The notes under the pieces: generated by a model
What the model saw: only the letters and a program-made list of their open reading frames with translations
Told to the model about the DNA's origin: nothing
Databases searched by the model: none
Translations under genes and position numbers: made by a program
Shown: in pieces, positions 19,684 through 29,669 of the stretch
How positions within the stretch are numbered: the stretch's first letter is position 1
Layout: the number at the start of each line of letters is the position of its first letter
Assembly (NCBI RefSeq): GCF_019656335.1
Contig: NZ_BPLZ01000009.1
Coordinates: forward strand, 1 to 64,000
DNA length: 64,000 nucleotides
Direction: 5' to 3'
DNA from: Pseudomonas sp. NCCP-436
Lineage (GTDB): Bacteria; Pseudomonadota; Gammaproteobacteria; Pseudomonadales; Pseudomonadaceae

Positions 19684-20484
19684 ATGCGCCATTCCGTAAT
19701 GCTGAAGAAGGCGTCCCTTGTGGGCGCCTTTTTCGTTTCGCTGGCCTGGATCGATTTCGTCCAGGCATTCTGTCCTTCGCGCATTGATCTGCCGCAGGTG
19801 GCGGTACGTCAGGTGGTCGATGGTGACACTCTGCGCCTGCGTGACGGTCGTAGCGTTCGTCTGATCGGTATCAATACGCCCGAGCTAGGGCGCAAGGGGC
19901 GTAGTGACGAGCCCTTTGCAGTGCAGGCCAGGCGCCGTCTGCAGGCGCTGGTTGATGCCAGCGATGGGCGGGTCGGCCTGCTTTACGGGGCGCAGCGGCA
20001 GGATCGTTACGGCCGCACGTTGGCTCATCTCTATGATCATCAGGGGCGCAACATTGAGGCTCAGCTACTGAGTGAAGGGTTGGGCTTCATGGTGGCGGTG
20101 TCGCCCAATACCGCGCTGGTGGGCTGCCAGGCTGCTGCCGAGCAACAGGCTCGTCAGCAGCGTCGCGGCTTGTGGCGGAACGATCCGGTCAAGCGCGCCG
20201 GGCAGCTTCGTAGCGGCGGTTTCGCGCTGCTGGCCGGTCGAGTTGTACGGGTGCAGCAGAACCGTGGTGGGCTGTGGCTCGATCTTGATGGCGGGCGGGT
20301 GCTGCGGGTTGCGCCAGAGTCATTCGGCGACTTCGATCTCCGTGCTTTGAAAGCCCTGCAGGGCGAGAGTGTGGAGGCGCGAGGCTGGGTTATCGATCGC
20401 CGCGCCCGTGGCGGCCTGCAGACGGGGCAGGCGCGCTGGATGATGCCGTTGACGCATCCGGAGATGCTGACATCCGGGCCGTGA
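19684..20484 (+). CDS. Secreted thermonuclease-like (SNase-domain) protein
   Basis: A 266-residue exported protein. The signal peptide is MRHSVMLKKASLVGAFFVS followed by a VQA-F cleavage region. The staphylococcal-nuclease-like domain covers about residues 38-165: VVDGDTLRLRDGRSVRLIGI contains the metal-binding Asp, NTPELG follows, and DRYGRTLAHLY holds a catalytic Arg. The last 90 residues (LLAGRVVRVQQNRGGLWLDL) look like a separate OB-like domain. The 5' end overlaps an intrinsic terminator, so expression may depend on read-through from rpmE. Substrate and physiological role are unknown. Confidence 0.85.
   Translation: MRHSVMLKKASLVGAFFVSLAWIDFVQAFCPSRIDLPQVAVRQVVDGDTLRLRDGRSVRLIGINTPELGRKGRSDEPFAVQARRRLQALVDASDGRVGLLYGAQRQDRYGRTLAHLYDHQGRNIEAQLLSEGLGFMVAVSPNTALVGCQAAAEQQARQQRRGLWRNDPVKRAGQLRSGGFALLAGRVVRVQQNRGGLWLDLDGGRVLRVAPESFGDFDLRALKALQGESVEARGWVIDRRARGGLQTGQARWMMPLTHPEMLTSGP
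19708..19736 (+). terminator. Intrinsic terminator inside the nuclease signal-peptide codons
   Basis: AAGGCG(T)CCC pairs with GGGCGCCTT around the loop TTGT, followed by TTTTCGTTT. This is a classic rho-independent terminator placed 50 bases after the rpmE stop and 24 bases inside the following gene. It likely ends most rpmE transcripts. Confidence 0.7.
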
Positions 20485-20685
20485 AGGTGCTCTGACAGTT
20501 CCAGGGCTTCTGGCTGCAGGTGGGGCGTCGTCAAGCCTGAGAAGCCTTCCCGGATCGCTGGCAGCGAAGGGTTAAGCGCGCAGCTCTGCTCTACGCCTGG
20601 GCCTGGAGGTTGGGGCCTGCCGCAGGCCTTATGCCAGGCTGGAAACCCCGCGCTTGGTCGGTGATTGGAATGCGACTGAACAGTC

Positions 20686-20703
20686 TTGTATATCTGTATA
20701 CAA
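20686..20703. promoter_or_regulatory. Palindromic operator-like site upstream of malic enzyme
   Basis: TTGTATA-TCTG-TATACAA is a perfect 7-bp inverted repeat with a 4-base centre, 57 bases before the malic enzyme ATG. Sites of the TTGTATACAA type are common for GntR-family regulators, but no regulator gene is adjacent. Its position suggests that it overlaps the promoter and could repress or tune the gene. Confidence 0.5.
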
Positions 20704-20760
20704 CTTGCGTATCCTCGGCCGCCTGCCCGTTCAACAGCCCTAAAAAGCGGAAATACCACT

Positions 20761-22029
20761 ATGTCAGATCTAAAAAATGCCGCTCTCGAATACCATGCCC
20801 AGCCCCGCCCCGGGAAGCTGAGTGTCGAGTTGACCAAGCCCACCGCGACTGCCCGTGACCTGGCCCTGGCCTATAGCCCGGGTGTGGCCGAGCCTGTGCG
20901 TGAAATTGCCCGCGATGCCGAGCTGGCCTACCGCTACACCGGCAAGGGCAACCTGGTGGCCGTTATTTCCGACGGTACTGCCATTCTCGGTCTGGGGAAT
21001 CTCGGCCCGCTGGCCTCCAAGCCGGTCATGGAAGGCAAAGGCGTGCTGTTCAAGCGCTTCGCTGGTATCGATGTGTTCGACATCGAAGTGGACGCCGAAA
21101 GCCCGCAGGCTTTCATCGACACGGTCAAGCGCATCTCCGTTACCTTCGGCGGCATCAATCTCGAGGATATCAAGGCTCCCGAGTGCTTCGAGATCGAGCG
21201 CGCACTGATCGAGCAGTGCAACATCCCGGTTTTCCACGATGATCAGCACGGTACCGCCATCGTAACTGCTGCCGGCATGCTCAACGCGCTGGAAATTGCC
21301 GGTAAGACTTTGGAAGAAGCAAAGATCGTCTGTCTCGGGGCCGGGGCTGCTGCTGTCTCCTGCATGAAGCTGCTGGTCAGCATGGGGGCGAAGATCGAGA
21401 ACATTTCCATGGTCGACCGTAAGGGCGTGATCCACGCAGGCCGTGATGACCTGAACCAGTATAAGGCCGTGTTCGCCAGCGAAACCGATAAACGCAGCCT
21501 GTCCGACGCCTTGGACGGTGCTGATGTGTTTGTCGGCTTGTCTGGTGCCAACCTGCTGAGCCCGGAAGATCTCAAGCGCATGGCGGCCAATCCGATCGTT
21601 TTTGCCTGCTCCAACCCGGATCCGGAAATCAGCCCCGAGCTGGCACATGCCACGCGTAGTGACGTGATCATGGCTACCGGTCGTTCCGACTATCCGAACC
21701 AGGTCAACAACGTGCTGGGTTTCCCCTTCATCTTCCGCGGGGCGCTGGATGTTCGCGCTACTCGCATCAACGAAGAAATGAAGATCGCTGCAGCCCTGGC
21801 CCTGCGCGACCTGGCCAAGCTGCCGGTGCCGAAGGAAGTCTGCGATGCCTACGGTGGCATCGATCTGGCGTTCGGTCGCGACTACATCATTCCGAAGCCG
21901 ATGGATCCGCGCCTGATCACCCAGGTTTGCGACGCGGTAGCCAAGGCGGCGATCGATTCCGGTGTGGCAACGCTGCCCTATCCGAAGCACTACCCGCTGA
22001 GCTCGGTGGATGATGTATTCAAAGGCTGA
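20761..22029 (+). CDS. maeB: Malic enzyme (short form, NAD(P)-dependent)
   Basis: A 422-residue enzyme converting malate to pyruvate and CO2 with reduction of NAD(P). The malic N-terminal domain contains LAYSPGVAEP and the metal-binding VFHDDQHGTA. The Rossmann part has IVCLGAGAAAVSCMKLL. The phosphotransacetylase-like C-terminal domain of the long MaeB type is missing, as in the P. aeruginosa protein of the same length. The ATG at 20761 is preferred over an upstream reading that covers the operator. It ends at a strong bidirectional terminator. Confidence 0.93.
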   Translation: MSDLKNAALEYHAQPRPGKLSVELTKPTATARDLALAYSPGVAEPVREIARDAELAYRYTGKGNLVAVISDGTAILGLGNLGPLASKPVMEGKGVLFKRFAGIDVFDIEVDAESPQAFIDTVKRISVTFGGINLEDIKAPECFEIERALIEQCNIPVFHDDQHGTAIVTAAGMLNALEIAGKTLEEAKIVCLGAGAAAVSCMKLLVSMGAKIENISMVDRKGVIHAGRDDLNQYKAVFASETDKRSLSDALDGADVFVGLSGANLLSPEDLKRMAANPIVFACSNPDPEISPELAHATRSDVIMATGRSDYPNQVNNVLGFPFIFRGALDVRATRINEEMKIAAALALRDLAKLPVPKEVCDAYGGIDLAFGRDYIIPKPMDPRLITQVCDAVAKAAIDSGVATLPYPKHYPLSSVDDVFKG

Positions 22030-22033
22030 GAGC

Positions 22034-22075
22034 CAATCAATAAAAAACCCGCTTCGGCGGGTTTTTTATTGATTG
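22034..22075. terminator. Bidirectional terminator with a 19-bp perfect stem
   Basis: Positions 22034-22052 and 22057-22075 are exact reverse complements around a TTCG tetraloop: a GC core (CCCGC-TTCG-GCGGG) flanked by A6/T6 and then CAATCAAT/ATTGATTG. Either strand gives a stem followed by a U run. It separates the convergent malic enzyme and ponA genes, starting five bases after the malic enzyme stop. Confidence 0.93.
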
Positions 22076-22088
22076 TGATGCAGGTCTC

Positions 22089-24488
22089 TTAGAACAGGTC
22101 GATGGGAGCTATGTCGTCGACCGGTAACGGACTGCTGGGAATTCCCATGCCTGGCTCGAACTCGCTCATCGGCGGTGGGGTGTCCTCGCTCTTGAACAGC
22201 TCGAAGTAGGCATTCGGTGTGCCAGGGCTGGCGGCCCGGCCGCTGACCGGGTCGACCCGCAAGGTCAGTATCCCCTTGGGCTCCTTCGGCAGGTGATTGG
22301 GGCGATCCTTGAGTGCCGCGCCCATGTAACTCATCCAGATCGGCAGGGCCACGGTGCCGCCGTACTCGTTGCGCCCAAGGCTTTCCGGTTGATCGAAGCC
22401 GGCCCAGACCGTGGTGACGTAGTCGGCGTTGTAACCGGAGAACCAGCTGTCCTTGGACTCATTGGTGGTGCCGGTCTTGCCGGCCAGATCGCTGCGGCCC
22501 AGGGCCAGAGCGCGGCGGCCAGTACCTCGCGTGATTACGTCCTGCAGCATGCTGGTCATGATGTAGGCGGTGCGCTCATCGATGATCTGCTCGGCTACTC
22601 GCGGCTCCTCACTGACGGCTTCGCTGTCGGCGAGTTCTTCATCTTCATTTGGCAGACTGCCGGGCACGCGTGCCGGATTGGCGCGCAGCAGCAGTTTGCC
22701 GTTGCGGTCTTCGATGCGTTCGATCAGGTAGGGCTCGATCTTGTAGCCGCCGTTGGCAAAGGTCGCCCAGCCTTCGGCAATCTCCAGTGGGGTAAGGCTG
22801 GCGGTACCCAGCGCCAGCGACAGATTGCGGGGTAGATCCTCGGGGGCAAAGCCAAAGCGCTCGATATAGCTGCGACTGCGGTCGATGCCCAGATCCTGGA
22901 GCAGGCGAATTGAGACCAGATTGCGCGAGCGATACAGAGCTTCGCGCAGACGGATGGGGCCGAGGAAGGTGTTGTTGTCGTTCTTCGGTCGCCAGGCTTC
23001 GCCCATGCCGGCCTCCTGGAAAACGATCGGGGCGTCGTTCACCAGGGTGGCGGCGGTGTAGCCGTAATCCAGGGCTGCGCTGTAGATGAAAGGCTTGAAG
23101 CTGGAGCCAGGCTGGCGCTTGGCCTGGACAGCGCGGTTATAGTTGCTCTGGTCGAAGGAGAAACCGCCGACCAGCGCCTGAATGGCGCCACTGTAGGGGT
23201 CAAGCGAAACCAGCGCGCTTTGCGCGGCCGGGATCTGGGTGAAGGTGAGGGTGCCGTCCTGTTGGGGTTGGACGCGAATGACATGGCCGATCTGCACCAC
23301 ATCAGCCGGCTTTTGCGGGCGTGGCCCCAGGCTGTTGGTTTTGATGAAGGGGCGCGCCCATTTCATGCTGTCCCAGGATACGGCATGCTCTTCGCCGCTT
23401 CGCAGTAGCACCAGAATGCCGCTGTTTTCGACCTGAGTGACGACGGCTGGCTCCAGTCCGCCAATGGAGCGGAAACGGTTCAGTTCGCTGAGCCAGGTTT
23501 CCCGGTTGGCTCCCTGCAAACGTGCTTCCGGCCCCCGGTAACCATGGCGCTGGTCGTAGTTGATCAGGCCTTCGCGCAGGGCTGTATTGGCTGCTTCCTG
23601 CAAATGGCTGGGTACTGTGGTGGTGACATTGAAACCTTCTGTATAGGCGTCGCTGCCGTAGCGTCCGACCATTTCCGCGCGGGCCATCTCGGCGATATAG
23701 GGGGCGTTGAGTTCCGGTGGCTGAACGTGATGGCGTGCGTCGACCACTTCGGCCAGTGCTGCTTCATAGGTGCTTTGATCGATGCGTCCGAGACGGTACA
23801 GGCGGCCGAGAATCCAGTCACGACGCTCCTTGGCCCGAGCTGGGTTGACCAGTGGGTTGTAGCGCGATGGGGCTTTCGGCAGACCGGCGATCATGGCCAT
23901 CTGCGCCAGGTTCAGATCGCGGATCGATTTGCCGTAATAAACCTGTGCGGCTGCCTCGATGCCATAGGCCCGGTTGCCCAGGTAGATCTTGTTGACGTAG
24001 AGCTCAAGTATCTCGTCCTTGCTCAGTTCGCGCTCGATTTGCAGGGCCAGGAGAATTTCCGTGGCCTTGCGCGAGAAGCTGCGTTCGCTGGTGAGAAAGA
24101 AGTTCTTGGCCACCTGCATGGTGATGGTGCTGCCACCACTCTGAATCTGGCCACTTTTCAATAATTGCGTGGCAGCGCGCATCAAGCTCGCGACATCGAC
24201 GCCATAATGGTTGGCGAAGTTATCGTCCTCGGCGGCCAGCAGAGCGCTGATGAAGTCCTTGGGGATTTCGTCGAAGCGGATTGGGGAGCGGCGCATTTCG
24301 CCGAATTCGGCAATCAGTTTGGCATCCTGGCTGTAGACGCGCAGCGGGATTTGCAGTTGCACCTCGCGCAGCGATTCGACGGATGGAAGGCTGGGGCTGA
24401 GGTAGAGGAAGGCTCCACTCAAACTGAGCAATAGTCCGCAAAAAACGGCAAGGCTGGACCACCAGAAAAACTTCAGCAGGCGTATCAA
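22089..24488 (-). CDS. ponA: Penicillin-binding protein 1A (PonA)
   Basis: A 799-residue bifunctional class A PBP. One N-terminal membrane helix (FFWWSSLAVFCGLLLSL) is followed by the GT51 glycosyltransferase domain (LLAAEDDNFANHYGVD, GGSTITMQVAKN) and then an OB-like insert. The transpeptidase domain has SSFKPF as the Ser nucleophile motif, SRN, and KTGTT as the KTG box. The only plausible start is a TTG at 24488, because a stop lies ten codons upstream and no ATG or GTG intervenes. Divergent from pilM, as in other pseudomonads. Confidence 0.94.
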   Translation of the reverse strand: MIRLLKFFWWSSLAVFCGLLLSLSGAFLYLSPSLPSVESLREVQLQIPLRVYSQDAKLIAEFGEMRRSPIRFDEIPKDFISALLAAEDDNFANHYGVDVASLMRAATQLLKSGQIQSGGSTITMQVAKNFFLTSERSFSRKATEILLALQIERELSKDEILELYVNKIYLGNRAYGIEAAAQVYYGKSIRDLNLAQMAMIAGLPKAPSRYNPLVNPARAKERRDWILGRLYRLGRIDQSTYEAALAEVVDARHHVQPPELNAPYIAEMARAEMVGRYGSDAYTEGFNVTTTVPSHLQEAANTALREGLINYDQRHGYRGPEARLQGANRETWLSELNRFRSIGGLEPAVVTQVENSGILVLLRSGEEHAVSWDSMKWARPFIKTNSLGPRPQKPADVVQIGHVIRVQPQQDGTLTFTQIPAAQSALVSLDPYSGAIQALVGGFSFDQSNYNRAVQAKRQPGSSFKPFIYSAALDYGYTAATLVNDAPIVFQEAGMGEAWRPKNDNNTFLGPIRLREALYRSRNLVSIRLLQDLGIDRSRSYIERFGFAPEDLPRNLSLALGTASLTPLEIAEGWATFANGGYKIEPYLIERIEDRNGKLLLRANPARVPGSLPNEDEELADSEAVSEEPRVAEQIIDERTAYIMTSMLQDVITRGTGRRALALGRSDLAGKTGTTNESKDSWFSGYNADYVTTVWAGFDQPESLGRNEYGGTVALPIWMSYMGAALKDRPNHLPKEPKGILTLRVDPVSGRAASPGTPNAYFELFKSEDTPPPMSEFEPGMGIPSSPLPVDDIAPIDLF

Positions 24489-24642
24489 GATGTTCGGAAT
24501 TCCAAATAAAAGAATGAGTTAAGCAGGAGTCGAGGTAAAAAGGGAAAAGCTGTTCACATTATAAGCGTTTTTTTTGCCGGGGAGCCATTTGCGCTTCTGT
24601 CAAGACTGATATTTAATGCAGAAATACATAAATAGTCCGTAA

Positions 24643-25733
<1,091 letters not shown>

Positions 25734-25734
<1 letters not shown>

Positions 25735-26309
25735 TGGCGCGGATTAACCTGCTTCCCTGGCGCGAACAACTGCGTGAAGAGCGCAAACAGCGCTTTCTCG
25801 TGACCCTGATGGGGGTGGTGGTTCTGGCTGGCGGCGTGGTGTTTCTGGGTATGCAGCTGCTTGATGGAGCTATCGAACACCAGAATGCACGCAACAACTT
25901 CGTTAAGAAGGAAATTGCCGTGCTGGATGCGCGTATCAAGGAGATCAGCGAGCTAAAAACACTGCGTCAGCAACTGCTTGAGCGGATGAAAATCATCCAG
26001 GATCTTCAGGGCAACCGTCCGATCATTGGCCGGGTGTTCGATCAACTGGTACGAACTCTGCCGGACGGCGTGTATTTCACCAGTGTCAAGATGACAGGCA
26101 AGAACATTGCCATCGTGGGGGCGGCAGAGTCGAACAACCGGGTTTCCAACCTGATGCGCAACATGGATGCTTCTGATTGGCTGACGGCGCCCAACCTGAC
26201 TCAGGTCAAGGCTACAACAGCAGGTGCAGTGGATCAGGCCAACGTCTTTCAACTCAGTGTGCAGCAGACTCAGCCTGCGGCAGAGGTCGTCGAGGGTGGT
26301 AAAAAATGA
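25734..26309 (+). CDS. pilN: Type IV pilus assembly protein PilN
   Basis: A 191-residue inner-membrane protein. MARINLLPWREQLREERKQR contains the INLLPWRE motif that docks to PilM. A membrane helix follows (FLVTLMGVVVLAGGVVFLG), then a periplasmic coiled coil (about 45-90) and a small ferredoxin-like domain (FDQLVRTLPDGVYFTSVKM). It heterodimerises with PilO. It overlaps pilM and pilO by a few bases. Confidence 0.95.
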
Positions 26310-26932
26310 GCCTGGCCGAATCCATTGAAAGTCTGCGGAATTTCGATCTTAACGATCTGGATTTCAACAACGTCGGTTCCTGGCCGGCAGCGGTCAAGGG
26401 CATTGTCTATGTGCTGGTCTTTGCTTTGGTCGTAGGCGGCGGCTACTACTTCTATCTGAGTGAACTGCAGGCCGATCTCGAGCGGGTAACCCAGCAAGAG
26501 GAGAGCCTTAAGCAGGAGTTCAGCAGGAAGGCTGCTCAGGCCGCGAACCTCGAGGCCTATAAGGAGCAGATGAAGGAAATGCAGGAATCCTTCGGAGCTC
26601 TGCTACGGCAATTGCCCAGTGATACGGAAGTGCCGGGGCTGCTGGAAGATATTACTCGTACTGGGTTGGGAAGTGGTCTGGAGTTTGAAGAAATCAAACT
26701 GCTTCCCGAAGTAGCGCAGCAGTTCTACATCGAACTACCAATACAGATTACGGTTATTGGTAGTTACCATGATCTCGCTACTTTTGTTAGTGGTGTTGCC
26801 AGTCTTCCTCGTATCGTCACGCTGCATGACTTTGAAATAAAACCGATGGAAAAAGACGGCGTTTCCTCCGCTTTGCGGATGAATGTACTGGCAAAAACTT
26901 ATCGGTATGACGATAAGGGGCTTGAGAAATGA
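26306..26932 (+). CDS. pilO: Type IV pilus assembly protein PilO
   Basis: A 208-residue inner-membrane partner of PilN. The short N-terminus has SLRNFDLNDLDFNNVGSWP, a typical PilO feature. A membrane helix follows (GIVYVLVFALVVGGGYYFYL), then a coiled coil and a periplasmic domain (LLEDITRTGLGSGLEFEEIK). The PilN-PilO heterodimer links PilM to PilP and the PilQ secretin. Start and stop overlap the neighbouring genes by four bases. Confidence 0.95.
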   Translation: MSLAESIESLRNFDLNDLDFNNVGSWPAAVKGIVYVLVFALVVGGGYYFYLSELQADLERVTQQEESLKQEFSRKAAQAANLEAYKEQMKEMQESFGALLRQLPSDTEVPGLLEDITRTGLGSGLEFEEIKLLPEVAQQFYIELPIQITVIGSYHDLATFVSGVASLPRIVTLHDFEIKPMEKDGVSSALRMNVLAKTYRYDDKGLEK

Positions 26933-27453
26933 AAACCATCAAGTTCGTTTTCTTGACCTGCTGTCTAACGGGCCTGGTGGGTTGTACGCAGGGAGACTTC
27001 TCTGACCTTCAGTCCTTTATGGACGAAGTTCGAGCCAGGCCCAAGGGCTCGATTGAGCCGTTGCCGAAATTTCTCCCCTATGAGGCCTTCACATATGGTG
27101 CCTCATCGTTGCGTAGTCCTTTTCAGCCACCGGTAAAAGTGGACACCGTTATCCGTGCCAAGGGAGCTCCGGAGATCCGACCTGACGAGAATCGGGTAAA
27201 GCAGTTTCTTGAAGGCTTCAATATTGAAGTATTCGAAATGGTAGGGACGCTATCGAATGACGGCGGGTTTTATGCGCTGGTAAGTGGGGCCGGTGGAGTA
27301 CACAGGATCAAGGTGGGTGACTACCTGGGGCGCAATCATGGACGTGTAGTTGCAGTTGATGAGTCCAAGATTGATGTGGTCGAAATAGTTCCGGACGGTG
27401 ATGAGGGTTGGCTTGAAAGGCCGCGCAGCCTAACGCTCAAAGAGCGCTCCTGA
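26929..27453 (+). CDS. pilP: Type IV pilus lipoprotein PilP
   Basis: A 174-residue lipoprotein. The lipobox LVGC gives Cys19 as the lipidated residue in MKTIKFVFLTCCLTGLVGCT. A flexible linker containing SLRSPFQPPV is followed by the HR-like beta domain (FEMVGTLSNDGGFYALVSG) that contacts the N0 domain of PilQ. It anchors the inner-membrane PilNO complex to the secretin. Lies 15 bases before pilQ. Confidence 0.95.
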   Translation: MKTIKFVFLTCCLTGLVGCTQGDFSDLQSFMDEVRARPKGSIEPLPKFLPYEAFTYGASSLRSPFQPPVKVDTVIRAKGAPEIRPDENRVKQFLEGFNIEVFEMVGTLSNDGGFYALVSGAGGVHRIKVGDYLGRNHGRVVAVDESKIDVVEIVPDGDEGWLERPRSLTLKERS

Positions 27454-27468
27454 TAGGCGGGAACATAT

Positions 27469-29664
27469 ATGAAAAGAAACTTTCAGTCTGCACAACGGAA
27501 GCATGTAATGAATAACTTGTTCTCGCGCTCATGCCTGAGTGTTGGTGTTCTGGCCGCACTGTTGTCTCCGTCTCTTCTGGCGGCCGACCTGCAAAAGCTG
27601 GACGTAGCCGCACTGCCTGGGGATCGGGTTGAGCTCAAACTGACCTTCGACGAACCAATTGCTGCTCCCCGTGGCTATACCATTGAGCAGCCGGCGCGGA
27701 TTGCGCTTGATCTGCCGGGCGTTACCAGCCGGTTGGCTAGCAAGAATCGTGAGATCGGCATGGGCAACGCCAGGAGTGTTACCGTGGTCGAGGCCAAGGA
27801 CCGGACGCGGCTGATCGTCAATCTGACCACTCTGGCGCCCTATAACACCCGCGTTGAGGGCAACTCCCTGTATGTGGTGGTGGGTGAGGGGGCTGCTGTC
27901 AGCTCCAGCGCTGCGCCAGTGGCCAGTGTGACGCCGGTGGTTGCCAAGCCGAAGCCCGTGGTGGCTGGCGGCCGGGTAGTCAGCGATATCGACTTCCAGC
28001 GTGGCGAGCAGGGCGAAGGCAATCTCGTCATTACTCTATCGGATGCAGCCATCAATCCTGATGTGCAGGAGCAGGGCGGCAAGATTCGTATCGACTTTCC
28101 CAAGACCCAGCTGCCCGAGTCGCTGCGTGTACGCCTGGATGTGAAGGATTTTGCAACGCCGGTGCAGTTCGTCAATGCAAGTGCCTCGGCTGATCGTGCC
28201 AGTATCGTAGTGGAACCGGCCGGGCTTTATGACTATCTGGTGTACCAGACCGAGAACAAGCTGACGGTCAGCGTCAAGCCGATGACCGAGGAAGATGCGG
28301 TGAGGCGCAAGTCCGAGCGTTTCGCCTACAGCGGGGAAAAGCTGTCGCTGAACTTTCAGGACATCGACGTGCGCTCGGTATTGCAGCTGATTGCCGACTT
28401 CACCGACCTGAACCTGGTGGCCAGTGACACCGTACGAGGCAATATCACTTTGCGCCTGCAGAACGTACCTTGGGATCAGGCGCTGGATCTGGTGCTTAAG
28501 ACCAAAGGGCTTGATCAGCGCAAGATCGGCAATGTGCTGATGGTTGCGCCGGCGGATGAAATTGCCGCACGGGAACAGCAGGAACTGGCGGTACAGAAGC
28601 AGGTTGCGGAGCTTGCCCCGCTGCGCAAGGACATCATTCAGCTGAACTATGCCAAGGCCTCGGATATTGCCAAGCTGTACGAAGAGGGCTCTTCCGGGAC
28701 GCTTAAGGATGACATGCGTGGTTCGGTTATCTATGACGACCGCACCAACAGCCTGATTGTCACCCTGACTCAGGAGCGGATCGACGAGCTGCGCCGGATC
28801 GTCACTCAGCTCGATATCCCTGTTCGCCAGGTGATGATCGAGGCCCGCATCGTCGAGGCGAATGTCGATTACGACAAGGCGCTTGGCGTGCGCTGGGGGG
28901 GGAACCTCTGGGCCGGTAATGGCAACAAGTGGAGCGCCTGGGGCAAGAACGGCAACCTGAATGTGGCGGACGACCCTTATTCATCAGGTAAGCCTGGCGA
29001 CGAGAACTACGTTCCATCGCGTCGGGTGGGGCATTTTGAGGGTATCCCGGAAGTTCCGCTGAATAGTCCTTTCGTTGATCTGGGAGCGGCTGGAGCGACC
29101 TCGGGTATTGGTATCGGCTTCATCAGTAATAACGTAGTGCTGGATCTGCAACTCAGTGCAATGGAGAAGACCGGCGCTGGCGAGGTGGTTTCTCAGCCCA
29201 AGGTTGTCACCTCGGATAAGGAAACGGCAAAGATCCTCAAGGGGACCGAGGTGCCCTATCAGGAGGCCAGCTCCAGTGGGGCCACCAGTACATCCTTCAA
29301 AGAAGCTGCTCTGTCGCTGGAGGTAACGCCGCAGATCACTCCGGACAACCGCGTACTGATGGAGGTCAAGGTGACGAAGGATGCCCCGGACTTCTCGGTA
29401 GCCTCTTCCACTGGCGGTATCCCGGCAATCAGCAAGAACGAGGTCAATGCCAAGGTGTTGGTGGCCGATGGCGAGACGATCGTAATCGGTGGCGTCTATT
29501 CCAACACCCAGTCCAAGTCGGTGGACAAGGTGCCGTTCCTGGGTGATTTGCCGTTTATTGGTCGTGTGTTCAAGCGTGATCTGGTGCAGGACAGAAAAGC
29601 GGAATTGCTTGTATTCCTCACTCCGCGCATCATGAACAACCAAGCCATTGCCGTGAATCGATGA
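27469..29664 (+). CDS. pilQ: Type IV pilus outer-membrane secretin PilQ
   Basis: A 731-residue secretin through which the pilus fibre leaves the cell. After the signal peptide come two AMIN domains that bind peptidoglycan (about 40-300), then the STN/N0 domain (GEKLSLNFQDIDVRSVLQLI), an N1/KH-like domain and the secretin channel (VVSQPKVVTSDKETAKI, VPFLGDLPFIG). It ends LLVFLTPRIMNNQAI. A second ATG at 27508 gives a start closer to the P. aeruginosa protein; both have plausible ribosome sites. Confidence 0.96.
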   Translation: MKRNFQSAQRKHVMNNLFSRSCLSVGVLAALLSPSLLAADLQKLDVAALPGDRVELKLTFDEPIAAPRGYTIEQPARIALDLPGVTSRLASKNREIGMGNARSVTVVEAKDRTRLIVNLTTLAPYNTRVEGNSLYVVVGEGAAVSSSAAPVASVTPVVAKPKPVVAGGRVVSDIDFQRGEQGEGNLVITLSDAAINPDVQEQGGKIRIDFPKTQLPESLRVRLDVKDFATPVQFVNASASADRASIVVEPAGLYDYLVYQTENKLTVSVKPMTEEDAVRRKSERFAYSGEKLSLNFQDIDVRSVLQLIADFTDLNLVASDTVRGNITLRLQNVPWDQALDLVLKTKGLDQRKIGNVLMVAPADEIAAREQQELAVQKQVAELAPLRKDIIQLNYAKASDIAKLYEEGSSGTLKDDMRGSVIYDDRTNSLIVTLTQERIDELRRIVTQLDIPVRQVMIEARIVEANVDYDKALGVRWGGNLWAGNGNKWSAWGKNGNLNVADDPYSSGKPGDENYVPSRRVGHFEGIPEVPLNSPFVDLGAAGATSGIGIGFISNNVVLDLQLSAMEKTGAGEVVSQPKVVTSDKETAKILKGTEVPYQEASSSGATSTSFKEAALSLEVTPQITPDNRVLMEVKVTKDAPDFSVASSTGGIPAISKNEVNAKVLVADGETIVIGGVYSNTQSKSVDKVPFLGDLPFIGRVFKRDLVQDRKAELLVFLTPRIMNNQAIAVNR

Positions 29665-29669
29665 TCTAA

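Noticed and set aside
20770..21990. A 406-codon open frame antisense to malic enzyme
   Set aside because: The malic enzyme reading has full family motifs, and the antisense reading has none.
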